A stretch of DNA of 64,000 nucleotides from assembly GCF_900106015.1 (NCBI RefSeq), contig NZ_LT629797.1, forward strand, positions 2,914,001-2,978,000. Reading direction: 5' to 3'. Below, one piece after another: positions 56,096 to 64,000 of this stretch. The translations under genes and the position numbers were made by a program. Numbering within the stretch: the stretch's first letter is position 1; each line of letters starts with the position of its first letter. Origin of the DNA: Pseudomonas sihuiensis. GTDB lineage: Bacteria > Pseudomonadota > Gammaproteobacteria > Pseudomonadales > Pseudomonadaceae. Under the pieces are notes generated by a model, which had not been told where the DNA came from, searched no databases, and saw only the letters and a list, made by a program, of their open reading frames with translations.

Positions 56096-56101
56096 GACCC
56101 A

Positions 56102-57796
56102 ATGTCCAACGGAATTCTCGCCCTGCTGGCGTTCTCGCCGATTCTGCTCGCTGCCGTGCTGCTGATCGGTCTGCGCTGGCCGGCCAAACACGCCATGCCT
56201 CTGGTTTACCTGGTGACTGCTGCTGTAGGCCTGTTCGCCTGGGACATGACCTTCAACCGCGTCCTGGCTTCTACCCTGCAAGGCTTGCTGATCACCCTCG
56301 GCCTGCTGTGGATCATTTTCGGCGCCATCCTGCTGCTGAACACCCTCAAGCACTCCGGTGGCATTACCGCCATTCGTGCCGGCTTCACCACCATCAGCCC
56401 TGATCGCCGCATCCAGGCGATCATCATCGCCTGGTTGTTCGGCTGCTTCATCGAGGGTGCCTCGGGCTTCGGTACACCAGCCGCCATCGCGGCTCCGCTG
56501 CTTGTCGCCATCGGTTTTCCGGCCATGGCCGCGGTGTTGATGGGCATGCTGGTACAAAGCACACCGGTATCCTTCGGCGCCGTCGGCACGCCGATCATCG
56601 TCGGCCTCAATACCGGCCTGGATACCGCCACCATCGGTGCACAGCTGGTCGAACAGGGCTCTTCCTGGGCGCAGTTCCTGCAACTGATCACCAGTGAAGT
56701 GGCAATCATCCATGCCACCGTTGGCGTGGTCATGCCGGTCATCATGGCAATGATGCTGACCCGTTTCTTCGGCCAGGAGAAAAGCTGGAAAGCTGGCCTG
56801 GAGGTCATGCCGTTCGCGATTTTCGCCGGTCTGGCCTTCGTAGTGCCGTACGTCTTCACCGGCGTCTTCCTCGGTCCGGAATTCCCGTCGCTGCTGGGCG
56901 GCCTGATCGGCCTGGCCATCGTCACCAGCGCTGCCCGCTTCGGCTTCCTGGTACCGAAGAAAACCTGGGACTTCGCCCCGGCGGACAAATGGCCGAGCGA
57001 GTGGCTGGGCAGCGTCGAGATGAAACTGGACGAGCTGACTGCCAAACCGATGAGCGCACTGCGCGCCTGGCTGCCCTATGTGCTGGTCGGTGCCCTGCTG
57101 GTGATAAGCCGCGTGTTCCCGGAAGTCGGCAACGCGCTGAAGGCAGTGGTGGTGAACTTCCCCGACCTGCTCGGCGAAGTCGGCGTCAGCGCCAACTTCC
57201 AGCCGCTGTACCTGCCGGGTGGCATTCTGGTCGCCGTGGTCCTGGCCACCTTCTTCCTGCATGGCATGAAGGTACGTGACCTGGGCAAGGCGGTGAAAGA
57301 ATCGTCCAGCGTATTGCTCAGCGCCGGCTTCGTGTTGCTGTTCACCGTGCCGATGGTGCGCATCCTAATCAACTCCGGCGTCAACGGCGCCGAGCTGGCC
57401 AGCATGCCGATCCTCATGGCCCGCTGGGTGGCCGACAGCGTTGGCGGCATCTATCCGCTGCTGGCCCCGAGCATCGGTGCCCTGGGTGCCTTCATCGCCG
57501 GCTCCAACACCGTCAGCAACATGATGTTCAGCCAGTTCCAGTTCGGCGTGGCCAGCAGCCTGGGTATCTCCAGCGCGCTGATCGTCGCGGTCCAGGCCGT
57601 TGGTGCCGCCGCCGGCAACATGGTGGCGATCCATAACGTCGTCGCAGCTTCGGCTACCGTTGGCCTGCTCGGCCGCGAAGGCAGTACCCTGCGCAAGACC
57701 ATCTGGCCGACGCTGTACTACCTGCTGTTCACCGGCATCATCGCAATGGTCGCGATCTATGTGCTGGGTGTCAGCGATCCGCTGATGCCCCACTGA
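56102..57796 (+). CDS. lldP: L-lactate permease
   Basis: A 564-residue LctP-family permease with 12-14 predicted helices: AFSPILLAAVLLIGLRWPAKHAMPLVYLV at the start, the signature FIEGASGFGTPAAIAAPLLVAIGFP near residue 118, QSTPVSFGAVGTPIIVGL, and SNTVSNMMFSQFQFGVA near the C-terminus. It imports lactate (and probably glycolate) with protons. It is the first gene of lldP-lldD-dld, next to the LldR operator. Confidence 0.97.
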   Translation: MSNGILALLAFSPILLAAVLLIGLRWPAKHAMPLVYLVTAAVGLFAWDMTFNRVLASTLQGLLITLGLLWIIFGAILLLNTLKHSGGITAIRAGFTTISPDRRIQAIIIAWLFGCFIEGASGFGTPAAIAAPLLVAIGFPAMAAVLMGMLVQSTPVSFGAVGTPIIVGLNTGLDTATIGAQLVEQGSSWAQFLQLITSEVAIIHATVGVVMPVIMAMMLTRFFGQEKSWKAGLEVMPFAIFAGLAFVVPYVFTGVFLGPEFPSLLGGLIGLAIVTSAARFGFLVPKKTWDFAPADKWPSEWLGSVEMKLDELTAKPMSALRAWLPYVLVGALLVISRVFPEVGNALKAVVVNFPDLLGEVGVSANFQPLYLPGGILVAVVLATFFLHGMKVRDLGKAVKESSSVLLSAGFVLLFTVPMVRILINSGVNGAELASMPILMARWVADSVGGIYPLLAPSIGALGAFIAGSNTVSNMMFSQFQFGVASSLGISSALIVAVQAVGAAAGNMVAIHNVVAASATVGLLGREGSTLRKTIWPTLYYLLFTGIIAMVAIYVLGVSDPLMPH

Positions 57797-57813
57797 TCGA
57801 CTGGTAGTGCCCG

Positions 57814-57830
57814 CCCCGACATCGTCGGGG
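57814..57830 (+). terminator. Hairpin between lldP and lldD
   Basis: CCCCGAC / GTCGGGG with a three-base loop, followed by CATTTGCC; probably attenuates or protects rather than fully terminates, because lldD follows on the same strand. Confidence 0.5.
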
Positions 57831-57878
57831 CATTTGCCGTAAGGCTACGCTTCCCCTTTTCAGCAACAGGATGAGCCC

Positions 57879-59018
57879 ATGATCATTTCTGCCTCGACCG
57901 ACTATCGCGCCGCCGCTCAACGCAGGCTGCCGCCCTTCCTGTTCCATTACGCCGATGGCGGCGCCTACGCCGAGCACACGCTGCGCCGCAACGTCGCCGA
58001 CCTGTCGGACATCGAACTGCGCCAGCGCGTGCTGAAGAATATGTCCGAACTGGACCTGTCCACCGAGCTGTTCGGCGAAAAGATGTCGATGCCGGTAGGC
58101 CTGGCGCCGGTTGGCCTGACCGGTATGTTCGCCCGCCGTGGCGAGGTGCAGGCGGCCAAGGCAGCAGCGGCCAAGGGCATTCCCTTTACCCTGTCCACCG
58201 TGTCGGTGTGCCCGATAGAGGAAGTGGCTCCGGCCATCGACCGGCCGATGTGGTTCCAGCTCTACGTGCTGAAAGACCGCGGTTTCATGAAGAACGCACT
58301 GGAGCGCGCCAAGGCCGCCGGCTGCTCGACCCTGGTGTTCACCGTCGACATGCCGGTGCCCGGCGCCCGCTACCGCGATGCCCACTCCGGCATGAGCGGC
58401 CCGAACGCAGCGCTGCGCCGCATGCTGCAGGCCATGACTCACCCACAGTGGGCCTGGGATGTCGGCCTGATGGGCAAGCCGCATGACCTGGGCAACATTT
58501 CCGCCTACCGCGGCAACCCGACCGGCCTGGCGGACTACATCGGCTGGCTGGGCGCCAACTTCGACCCGTCGATCTCCTGGAAGGATCTGGAGTGGATCCG
58601 CGACTTCTGGGACGGCCCGATGGTGATCAAGGGCATCCTCGACCCGGAAGACGCCCGTGATGCGGTGAACTTCGGCGCCGACGGCATCATCGTTTCCAAC
58701 CACGGCGGCCGTCAGCTCGACGGCGTGCTGTCCAGCGCCCGCGCCCTGCCGGCCATCGCCGACGCGGTCAAGGGCGAGCTGAAGATCCTCGCCGACTCCG
58801 GCATCCGCACCGGCCTCGACGTGGTGCGCATGCTCGCCCTTGGCGCCGATACCGTGCTGCTCGGCCGCGCCTTCCTCTATGCCCTGGCCGCAGCCGGTGG
58901 TGCTGGCGTGAGCAATCTGCTCGACCTGATCGAGAAGGAAATGCGCGTGGCCATGGTGCTGACAGGCGCCAAGTCCATCGCCGAAATCACTCCGGATCTG
59001 CTGGTAAAGGAGCGTTGA
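57879..59018 (+). CDS. lldD: L-lactate dehydrogenase (FMN, quinone-linked)
   Basis: A 379-residue FMN-dependent alpha-hydroxyacid oxidase-type enzyme: [62 protein letters not shown], the catalytic histidine motif [14 protein letters not shown] and the C-terminal [27 protein letters not shown]. It oxidises L-lactate to pyruvate and passes electrons to the membrane quinone pool. A four-base gap separates it from dld. Confidence 0.97.
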   Translation: MIISASTDYRAAAQRRLPPFLFHYADGGAYAEHTLRRNVADLSDIELRQRVLKNMSELDLSTELFGEKMSMPVGLAPVGLTGMFARRGEVQAAKAAAAKGIPFTLSTVSVCPIEEVAPAIDRPMWFQLYVLKDRGFMKNALERAKAAGCSTLVFTVDMPVPGARYRDAHSGMSGPNAALRRMLQAMTHPQWAWDVGLMGKPHDLGNISAYRGNPTGLADYIGWLGANFDPSISWKDLEWIRDFWDGPMVIKGILDPEDARDAVNFGADGIIVSNHGGRQLDGVLSSARALPAIADAVKGELKILADSGIRTGLDVVRMLALGADTVLLGRAFLYALAAAGGAGVSNLLDLIEKEMRVAMVLTGAKSIAEITPDLLVKER

Positions 59019-59022
59019 GCCA

Positions 59023-60735
59023 ATGACTGCTGCCGCCTCCATCACCCGTGACGCCCTGCTGACGCAGATGCGCCAGATCGTCGGCAGCAGCCATGTGCTG
59101 ACCGACGAACAAGCCACACGGCGTTTCCGCAAGGGCCACCGTACGGGTGAAGGCAACGTGCTGGCGGTGGTGCGCCCAGGCTCCTTGCTGGAGCAGTGGC
59201 GCATTCTGCAGGCGGCGGTGGCGGCCGATCGCATCGTCATCATGCAGGCGGCCAATACCGGCCTGACCGGCGGCTCCACCCCCGACGGTGCCGATTACGA
59301 CCGCGAGATCGTGTTGATCAGCACCCTGCGCATCACCGGCGTACAACTGATCAACGATGGCGAGCAGGTGGTGTGCCTGCCCGGCGCCACCCTGGATCGC
59401 CTGGAACAGGCATTGGCTCCGCTGAATCGCGAACCGCACTCGGTGATCGGCTCGTCCTGCATCGGCGCCTCGGTACTCGGCGGCATCTGCAACAACTCCG
59501 GCGGCGCCCTGGTGCGCCGTGGCCCGGCCTATACCGAGCTAGCGCTGTATGCACAGGTTAAAGATGACGGTTCGCTGGAACTGGTCAACCACCTGGGGAT
59601 CGAGCTGGGCAACGATCCGGAGGAAATCCTCACCCGCCTGCAGAGCGGCGACTACACACCGCAGCAGGTGCGCAACGAAGAGACGGCAAAGGCCTCCGAC
59701 GCGCGCTACGGCGAGCACGTGCGCGACGTCGATGCTGACACCCCGGCGCGCTTCAACGCCGACCCGTCGCGCCTGTTCGAAGCCTCCGGTTCGGCCGGCA
59801 AACTGTGCCTGTTCGCGGTGCGCCTGGACACCTTCCCGAAAGAGCCGAGCACGGTGTTCTATATCGGCAGCAACGACCCGCACGATCTGACCGAAGTGCG
59901 CCGCCACCTGCTGGCCGAACTGCCGCGCCTGCCGATTGCCGGGGAATACATCCACCGCACCGCCTTCGACATCGGCGAGAAATACGGCAAGGACACCTTT
60001 CTGGTGATCGACAAGTTCGGTACGTCCAAGGTGCCGGCTGCCTTCGCCATGAAGAGCCGGGTGGACGGTTTCTTCGAGCGCTTCGGCCTGCGTGGCGTGA
60101 CCGACAAGGTGATCCAGGCCCTGATGAACCTGCTGCCCAGCCACCTGCCGGTGCGCATGCGCGAGTACCGTGACCGTTTTGAGCATCACCTGCTGGTGCG
60201 TGTATCCAACGACACGCTGGAACAGACGCGCAGCTTCCTGAGCGAGTATTTCACCGGCAGTGCCAGCGGCGCCTATTTCGAATGCGATGCCGATGAGGGA
60301 CGCAAGGCCTTCCTGCATCGCTTCGCCGTGGCCGGTGCCGCGATCCGCTACCGCGAGTCGCACCGCAGCAGTGTCGAGGACATCCTCGCCCTGGACATCG
60401 CCCTGCGCCGCAACGACCGCGACTGGGTCGAGACGCTGCCGCAGGAGATGGAAGAGCAGATCATCCACAAGCTCTACTACGGGCATTTCTTCTGCCACGT
60501 GTTCCATCAGGACTATATCGTCAAGAAGGGTAATGACCCGCTCGCCATGGAACATGCCATGTGGAAGCTGCTGGACGAACGCCGCGCCGAGTACCCGGCC
60601 GAGCACAACGTTGGCCATCTCTATGTGGCCAAGCCGGCACTGGCGGGGTTCTACCGCGAACTCGACCCGACCAATACCTTCAACCCCGGCATCGGCCATA
60701 CCTCGAAGAAGAAGCATTGGGGTGGTTGTTGCTAG
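59023..60735 (+). CDS. dld: Quinone-dependent D-lactate dehydrogenase, E. coli Dld type
   Basis: A 570-residue FAD protein. The FAD-binding PCMH domain (PGSLLEQWRILQAAV, AANTGLTGGSTPDGADY, IGSSCIGASVLGGICNNSGGALVRRG) is followed by the substrate-binding and membrane-binding region (KSRVDGFFERFGLRGVTDKVIQALMNLLPSHLPVRMREYRDRFEHHL) and the C-terminal TFNPGIGHTSKKKHWGGCC. Length and motifs match E. coli Dld, a peripheral membrane enzyme, not the iron-sulfur LldE/Dld-II type. With LldD it lets the cell use both lactate isomers. Confidence 0.95.
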   Translation: MTAAASITRDALLTQMRQIVGSSHVLTDEQATRRFRKGHRTGEGNVLAVVRPGSLLEQWRILQAAVAADRIVIMQAANTGLTGGSTPDGADYDREIVLISTLRITGVQLINDGEQVVCLPGATLDRLEQALAPLNREPHSVIGSSCIGASVLGGICNNSGGALVRRGPAYTELALYAQVKDDGSLELVNHLGIELGNDPEEILTRLQSGDYTPQQVRNEETAKASDARYGEHVRDVDADTPARFNADPSRLFEASGSAGKLCLFAVRLDTFPKEPSTVFYIGSNDPHDLTEVRRHLLAELPRLPIAGEYIHRTAFDIGEKYGKDTFLVIDKFGTSKVPAAFAMKSRVDGFFERFGLRGVTDKVIQALMNLLPSHLPVRMREYRDRFEHHLLVRVSNDTLEQTRSFLSEYFTGSASGAYFECDADEGRKAFLHRFAVAGAAIRYRESHRSSVEDILALDIALRRNDRDWVETLPQEMEEQIIHKLYYGHFFCHVFHQDYIVKKGNDPLAMEHAMWKLLDERRAEYPAEHNVGHLYVAKPALAGFYRELDPTNTFNPGIGHTSKKKHWGGCC

Positions 60736-60758
60736 GACGCTGAAGCCGCTATTACGGA

Positions 60759-60807
60759 TGTGGGAGGCGCTTCAGCGGCGACGTTCGCGGCTGAAGCCCC
60801 TCCCACA
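60759..60807. repeat. REP-like inverted repeat TGTGGGAGG / CCTCCCACA
   Basis: TGTGGGAGGcGCTTCAGC pairs with GCTGAAGCCCCTCCCACA (60759-60776 and 60790-60807), with inner GGCGACG/CGTTCGC sequence. A degraded copy lies at 12822-12879. It is in the 200-base gap between dld and the convergent clpB. Confidence 0.75.
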
Positions 60808-60824
60808 ATAGCTCCGCTGCACCC

Positions 60825-60883
60825 TAGCCCGGATGCAATCCGGGAAAATCTGACGCCGACTCCCCGGATTTCATCCGGGCTAC
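60825..60883. repeat. Dispersed inverted repeat, copy C
   Basis: Arms TAGCCCGGATGCAATCCGGG (60825-60844) and CCCGGATTTCATCCGGGCTA (60863-60882) reproduce copy A at 5418-5476 almost base for base, including the GCAATCC/TTTCATCC difference between the two arms. Only the inner spacer differs. Confidence 0.82.
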
Positions 60884-60889
60884 AAAAGC

Positions 60890-60916
60890 AAAGGCCCGCC
60901 AATTTGGCGGGCCTTT
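60890..60916. terminator. Bidirectional terminator after clpB
   Basis: AAAGGCCCGCCAA / TTGGCGGGCCTTT with almost no loop (60890-60902 and 60904-60916), between convergent dld and clpB. Confidence 0.9.
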
Positions 60917-60935
60917 ATGTTGACGCGGCAACCGA

Positions 60936-63500
60936 TCAGGCGAAGACGATCTCCTCGCCATCGACCTTGGCATGCACCATCGCGCCCGGGGCGAAATCGC
61001 CGGCGAGTATCTGCTGCGCCAGCGGGTTCTCGATCCAGCGCTGGATCGCGCGCTTGAGTGGACGCGCGCCGTACACCGGGTCGTAACCGACGGCGATCAG
61101 CTTGTCGAGCGCCTCCGGGGTCAGCTCCAGGCTCAGCTCACGCTCGGCCAGACGACCACGCAGACGCTGCAACTGGATCTCGGCGATACCGGCGATCTGT
61201 TCACGGCCCAGCGGCTCGAACACCACCACCTCGTCGATACGGTTGATGAACTCGGGACGGAAGTGGCTGCTCACCGCATCCATCACTGCCGCGCGCTGCG
61301 CTTCCTTGTCGCCCACCAGCTCCTGGATCTGCGCCGAGCCAAGGTTGGAAGTCATGACTATCACGGTGTTCTTGAAGTCCACAGTGCGGCCATGGCTGTC
61401 GGTCAGACGGCCGTCCTCGAGCACCTGCAGCAGCACGTTGAACACGTCCGGGTGGGCCTTCTCCACCTCGTCCATCAGCACCACCGAGTAGGGCTTGCGA
61501 CGCACCGCCTCGGTCAGGTAACCGCCCTCTTCATAACCGACATAGCCTGGCGGCGCGCCGATCAGGCGAGCGACGCTGTGCTTCTCCATGAACTCGGACA
61601 TGTCGATGCGCACCAGCGCCTCCTCGGTATCGAAGAGGAACTCGGCCAGCGCCTTGCACAGCTCGGTCTTGCCCACCCCGGTCGGGCCGAGGAAGAGGAA
61701 CGAGCCGCTCGGCCGGTTCGGATCAGCCAATCCTGCACGGGAGCGGCGCACGGCGTTGGCCACGGCCACCACCGCCTCGTCCTGGCCGATCACCCGCTGG
61801 TGCAACAAGCCTTCCATTTTCAGCAGTTTCTCGCGCTCGCCTTCGAGCATCTTGCTCACCGGAATACCCGTCCACTTGGAAACGACTTCGGCGATCTCCT
61901 CGTCGGTGACCTTGCTGCGCAACAATTGGTTCTCAGCCTTGCCGTGCTGGTCGACCATCTGCAGGCTGCGCTCCAGATCCGGAATGATGCCGTACTGCAG
62001 TTCGGCCATACGTTGCAGGTCAGACTTACGCCGCGCAGCCTCGAGATCGGCCTTGGCCTGCTCGATTTTCTGCTGAATTTGCGCCGAACCCTGTACCTCA
62101 GCCTTCTCCGACTTCCAGATTTCCTCCAGGTCGGCGTATTCCTTCTCCAGGCGGGCGATATCTTCCTTGAGCTTTTCCAGACGCTTGAGGGCCGCGTCGT
62201 CGTCTTCCTTTTTCAGCGCTTCGCGTTCGATCTTCAGCTGGATCAGGCGGCGATCCAGGCGGTCCAATTCTTCCGGCTTGGAGTCGATCTCCATGCGGAT
62301 GCGGCTGGCGGCCTCGTCTATCAGGTCGATGGCCTTGTCCGGCAACTGGCGGTCGGTGATGTAGCGATGGCTGAGCTTGGCCGCGGCGATGATCGCGCCG
62401 TCGGTGATGGTCACGCCGTGGTGCACCTCGTAGCGTTCCTTGAGGCCACGCAGGATAGCGATGGTGTCCTCCTCGCTCGGCTCGTCCACCAGCACCTTCT
62501 GGAAGCGGCGCTCCAGTGCGGCGTCCTTCTCGATGAACTGGCGATACTCGTCCAGCGTGGTGGCACCGACGCAGTGCAGTTCACCACGGGCAAGGGCCGG
62601 TTTGAGCATGTTGCCGGCATCCATGGCGCCCTCGGCCTTGCCGGCACCGACCATGGTGTGCAGCTCGTCGATAAACAGGATGATGCGCCCTTCCTGCTTG
62701 GAGAGTTCGTTGAGCACCGCCTTCAGGCGCTCCTCGAACTCGCCGCGGAACTTGGCGCCAGCGATCAGCGAGCCCATGTCCAGCGACAGCAGACGCTTGT
62801 CTTTCAGGCCGTCGGGCACTTCACCATTGATGATGCGCTGGGCCAGGCCTTCGGCAATGGCCGTCTTGCCCACACCGGGCTCGCCGATCAGCACCGGGTT
62901 GTTCTTGGTGCGGCGCTGCAGCACCTGGATGGTGCGACGAATCTCGTCGTCACGGCCGATCACCGGGTCGAGCTTGCCCTCTTCGGCACGCTTGGTCAGG
63001 TCGACGGTGTACTTGTCCAGCGCCTGGCGCGACTCCTCGACGTTGGGGTCGTTGACCGCCTGGCCGCCGCGCAGGTTGGCGATGGCATTTTCCAGGGCCT
63101 TCTTCGACACGCCCTGGCCGAGCAGCAGCTTGCCAAGCTTGGTGTTCTCGTCCATGGCGGCAAGCAGCACCAGCTCGCTGGAAATGAACTGGTCGCCGCG
63201 TTGCTGTGACAGGCGGTCGGCCTGGTTGAGCAGACGCGCCAGATCCTGCGACAGGTTGATGTCGCCGGTGGGGTTCTGCAACTTGCCGAGCTGATCCAGC
63301 TCGCGGGTCAACCCTTGGCGCAGGCTATTGATGTCGAAGCCGACCTGCATCAGCAGCGGCTTGATCGAACCGCCCTGTTGCTCGAGCAGCGCCTGCATCA
63401 GGTGCAGCGGCTCGATGGCGGCGTGGTCCATGCCCACCGCCAGTGATTGGGCATCGGAGAGTGCAAGTTGCAGCTTGCTGGTCAAACGATCGATACGCAT
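60936..63500 (-). CDS. clpB: Disaggregase ClpB (Hsp100)
   Basis: An 854-residue ClpB: N-domain ([19 protein letters not shown], residues 1-145), first AAA+ with Walker [14 protein letters not shown] near 203, the M-domain coiled coil (about 405-525, with [31 protein letters not shown]), and second AAA+ with Walker [14 protein letters not shown] near 606. It rescues aggregated proteins with DnaK. A sigma-32-like promoter lies upstream. In P. aeruginosa, as I recall, clpB is not next to the lactate operon. Confidence 0.98.
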   Translation of the reverse strand: MRIDRLTSKLQLALSDAQSLAVGMDHAAIEPLHLMQALLEQQGGSIKPLLMQVGFDINSLRQGLTRELDQLGKLQNPTGDINLSQDLARLLNQADRLSQQRGDQFISSELVLLAAMDENTKLGKLLLGQGVSKKALENAIANLRGGQAVNDPNVEESRQALDKYTVDLTKRAEEGKLDPVIGRDDEIRRTIQVLQRRTKNNPVLIGEPGVGKTAIAEGLAQRIINGEVPDGLKDKRLLSLDMGSLIAGAKFRGEFEERLKAVLNELSKQEGRIILFIDELHTMVGAGKAEGAMDAGNMLKPALARGELHCVGATTLDEYRQFIEKDAALERRFQKVLVDEPSEEDTIAILRGLKERYEVHHGVTITDGAIIAAAKLSHRYITDRQLPDKAIDLIDEAASRIRMEIDSKPEELDRLDRRLIQLKIEREALKKEDDDAALKRLEKLKEDIARLEKEYADLEEIWKSEKAEVQGSAQIQQKIEQAKADLEAARRKSDLQRMAELQYGIIPDLERSLQMVDQHGKAENQLLRSKVTDEEIAEVVSKWTGIPVSKMLEGEREKLLKMEGLLHQRVIGQDEAVVAVANAVRRSRAGLADPNRPSGSFLFLGPTGVGKTELCKALAEFLFDTEEALVRIDMSEFMEKHSVARLIGAPPGYVGYEEGGYLTEAVRRKPYSVVLMDEVEKAHPDVFNVLLQVLEDGRLTDSHGRTVDFKNTVIVMTSNLGSAQIQELVGDKEAQRAAVMDAVSSHFRPEFINRIDEVVVFEPLGREQIAGIAEIQLQRLRGRLAERELSLELTPEALDKLIAVGYDPVYGARPLKRAIQRWIENPLAQQILAGDFAPGAMVHAKVDGEEIVFA

Positions 63501-63570
63501 ATATGTCCTTCCTCCAGAGTGGCGGGCCGGGACAACATCCCCGAAAAACGAAACCCACCGAGATGAAGAC

Positions 63571-63599
63571 TAGATAAGGACGATTACGCCGTATTCAAG
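63571..63599 (-). promoter_or_regulatory. Sigma-32-like promoter of clpB
   Basis: On the minus strand CTTGAAT (63593-63599) - 13 bases - CCTTATCTA (63571-63579) fits the heat-shock pattern, about 70 bases before the clpB ATG. Confidence 0.72.
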
Positions 63600-63619
63600 A
63601 CGTGACGACTTGATCCAGA

Positions 63620-64000
63620 TCAGCGCCAGATCACCTGCTGCTCCAGTGGAAAGCGCAGGCGCGGGTTGTAGACGCCCTTCTCGCCCTGGCGCCCGACGGC
63701 CAGCAGCATGATGGGGATGGCCTGACGCGGGATCTCCAGCACACGACGCAGGCGCGGCTCGTCGAAGCCTTCCATCGGACAGGTGGCATAGCCATGGCTC
63801 TGGAAGGCCAGCATCAGGTTCTCCGCCGCCAGCGCCGTCGACTTAACCGCCCACAGGCGCATGTCGGCCTTGCTGTTGGGCTTGCGCATCAAGGGTTTGC
63901 GCACACCCATCAGTCGCACCAGCTGACGCTTGAACAAACCCAGTAAGCCCAGCGGCCCCTGGTTGTACTGGAAGGGCGCGGTCTTGCTGTAGAAACTGCG
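63620..64000 (-). CDS. Nitroreductase-family protein, C-terminal part
   Basis: The frame is open to the right edge (RSFYSKTAPFQYNQGPLG ... LFKRQLVRLMGVRKPL), so only about 126 C-terminal codons are present. The segment STALAAENLMLAFQSHGYATCPMEGFDEPRLRRVLEIP and PIMLLAVGRQGEKG is typical of the FMN-binding nitroreductase fold (the AAENLMLAFQ helix and the MEGFDE loop). It is probably a flavin reductase of quinones or nitro compounds; substrate unknown. It lies upstream of clpB on the same strand, with 119 bases between. Confidence 0.8.
   Translation of the reverse strand, partial: RSFYSKTAPFQYNQGPLGLLGLFKRQLVRLMGVRKPLMRKPNSKADMRLWAVKSTALAAENLMLAFQSHGYATCPMEGFDEPRLRRVLEIPRQAIPIMLLAVGRQGEKGVYNPRLRFPLEQQVIWR

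Overview
This window is chromosomal housekeeping DNA from a high-GC gammaproteobacterium of the genus Pseudomonas in the broad sense. The evidence is the block dksA-gluQ-cbrXAB-crcZ-pcnB-folK-panBC-pgi-acs, the block rimP-nusA-infB-rbfA-truB-rpsO-pnp, and the block carAB-dapB-dnaJ-dnaK-grpE-recN-fur-bamE, all arranged as I remember them from Pseudomonas genomes. Details such as the lldP-lldD-dld operon, the CCCGGATGCAATCCGGG repeats and the GC content suggest the P. mendocina/oleovorans/pseudoalcaligenes side of the genus rather than P. aeruginosa; this is inference. I see no IS element, prophage, CRISPR array or plasmid gene.

Layout. 1-1.4 kb: end of a heme-uptake locus (hmuT fragment, hmuS) with a Fur box. 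1.6-3.8 kb: a small Rieske protein, sfsA and an aminotransferase. 4-12.8 kb: dksA, gluQ, the carbon/nitrogen control system cbrX-cbrA-cbrB with its regulatory RNA crcZ (sigma-54 promoter and CbrB palindrome visible), pcnB, folK. 13-18.6 kb: panB-panC (no panD beside them), pgi, acs. 18.6-22 kb: an MpaB/DUF2236 protein, then a deletion scar joining the front of an rRNA methyltransferase gene to the tail of a DUF748 gene, then two DUF2845 paralogues. 22-23 kb: csbD-like and BON-domain stress genes. 23-32 kb (minus strand): pnp, rpsO, truB, rbfA, infB, nusA, rimP preceded by initiator tRNA-fMet, as in the E. coli metY operon. 32-39.8 kb: tRNA-Leu, secG, tpiA, glmM, folP, ftsH, rlmE, divergent yhbY, a DUF4149 protein, greA. 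39.8-49.2 kb: carB, carA, dapB, dnaJ, dnaK, grpE. 49.2-54.9 kb: recN, fur, bamE, rnfH, ratA, an NSS transporter, smpB. 55-60.7 kb: lldR and the lactate operon lldP-lldD-dld. 61-64 kb: clpB and a partial nitroreductase gene.

Functionally the window joins catabolite control (CbrAB, CrcZ), RNA metabolism and translation (pcnB, pnp, nusA, infB, rimP, rbfA, rlmE, yhbY, smpB), heat-shock chaperones (three sigma-32-like promoters, before grpE, dnaK and clpB), envelope biogenesis (secG, ftsH, bamE, glmM), vitamin, pyrimidine/arginine and lysine precursors (folK, folP, panBC, carAB, dapB), iron/heme control (fur, hmuS) and lactate use.

I found no clearly new multi-gene system. The observations most worth checking are the chimeric deletion at about 20.21 kb, the cbrX/cbrA overlap, a 25-codon leader ORF in front of lldP, the missing panD, a hairpin in the pnp leader, and several dispersed inverted-repeat families.
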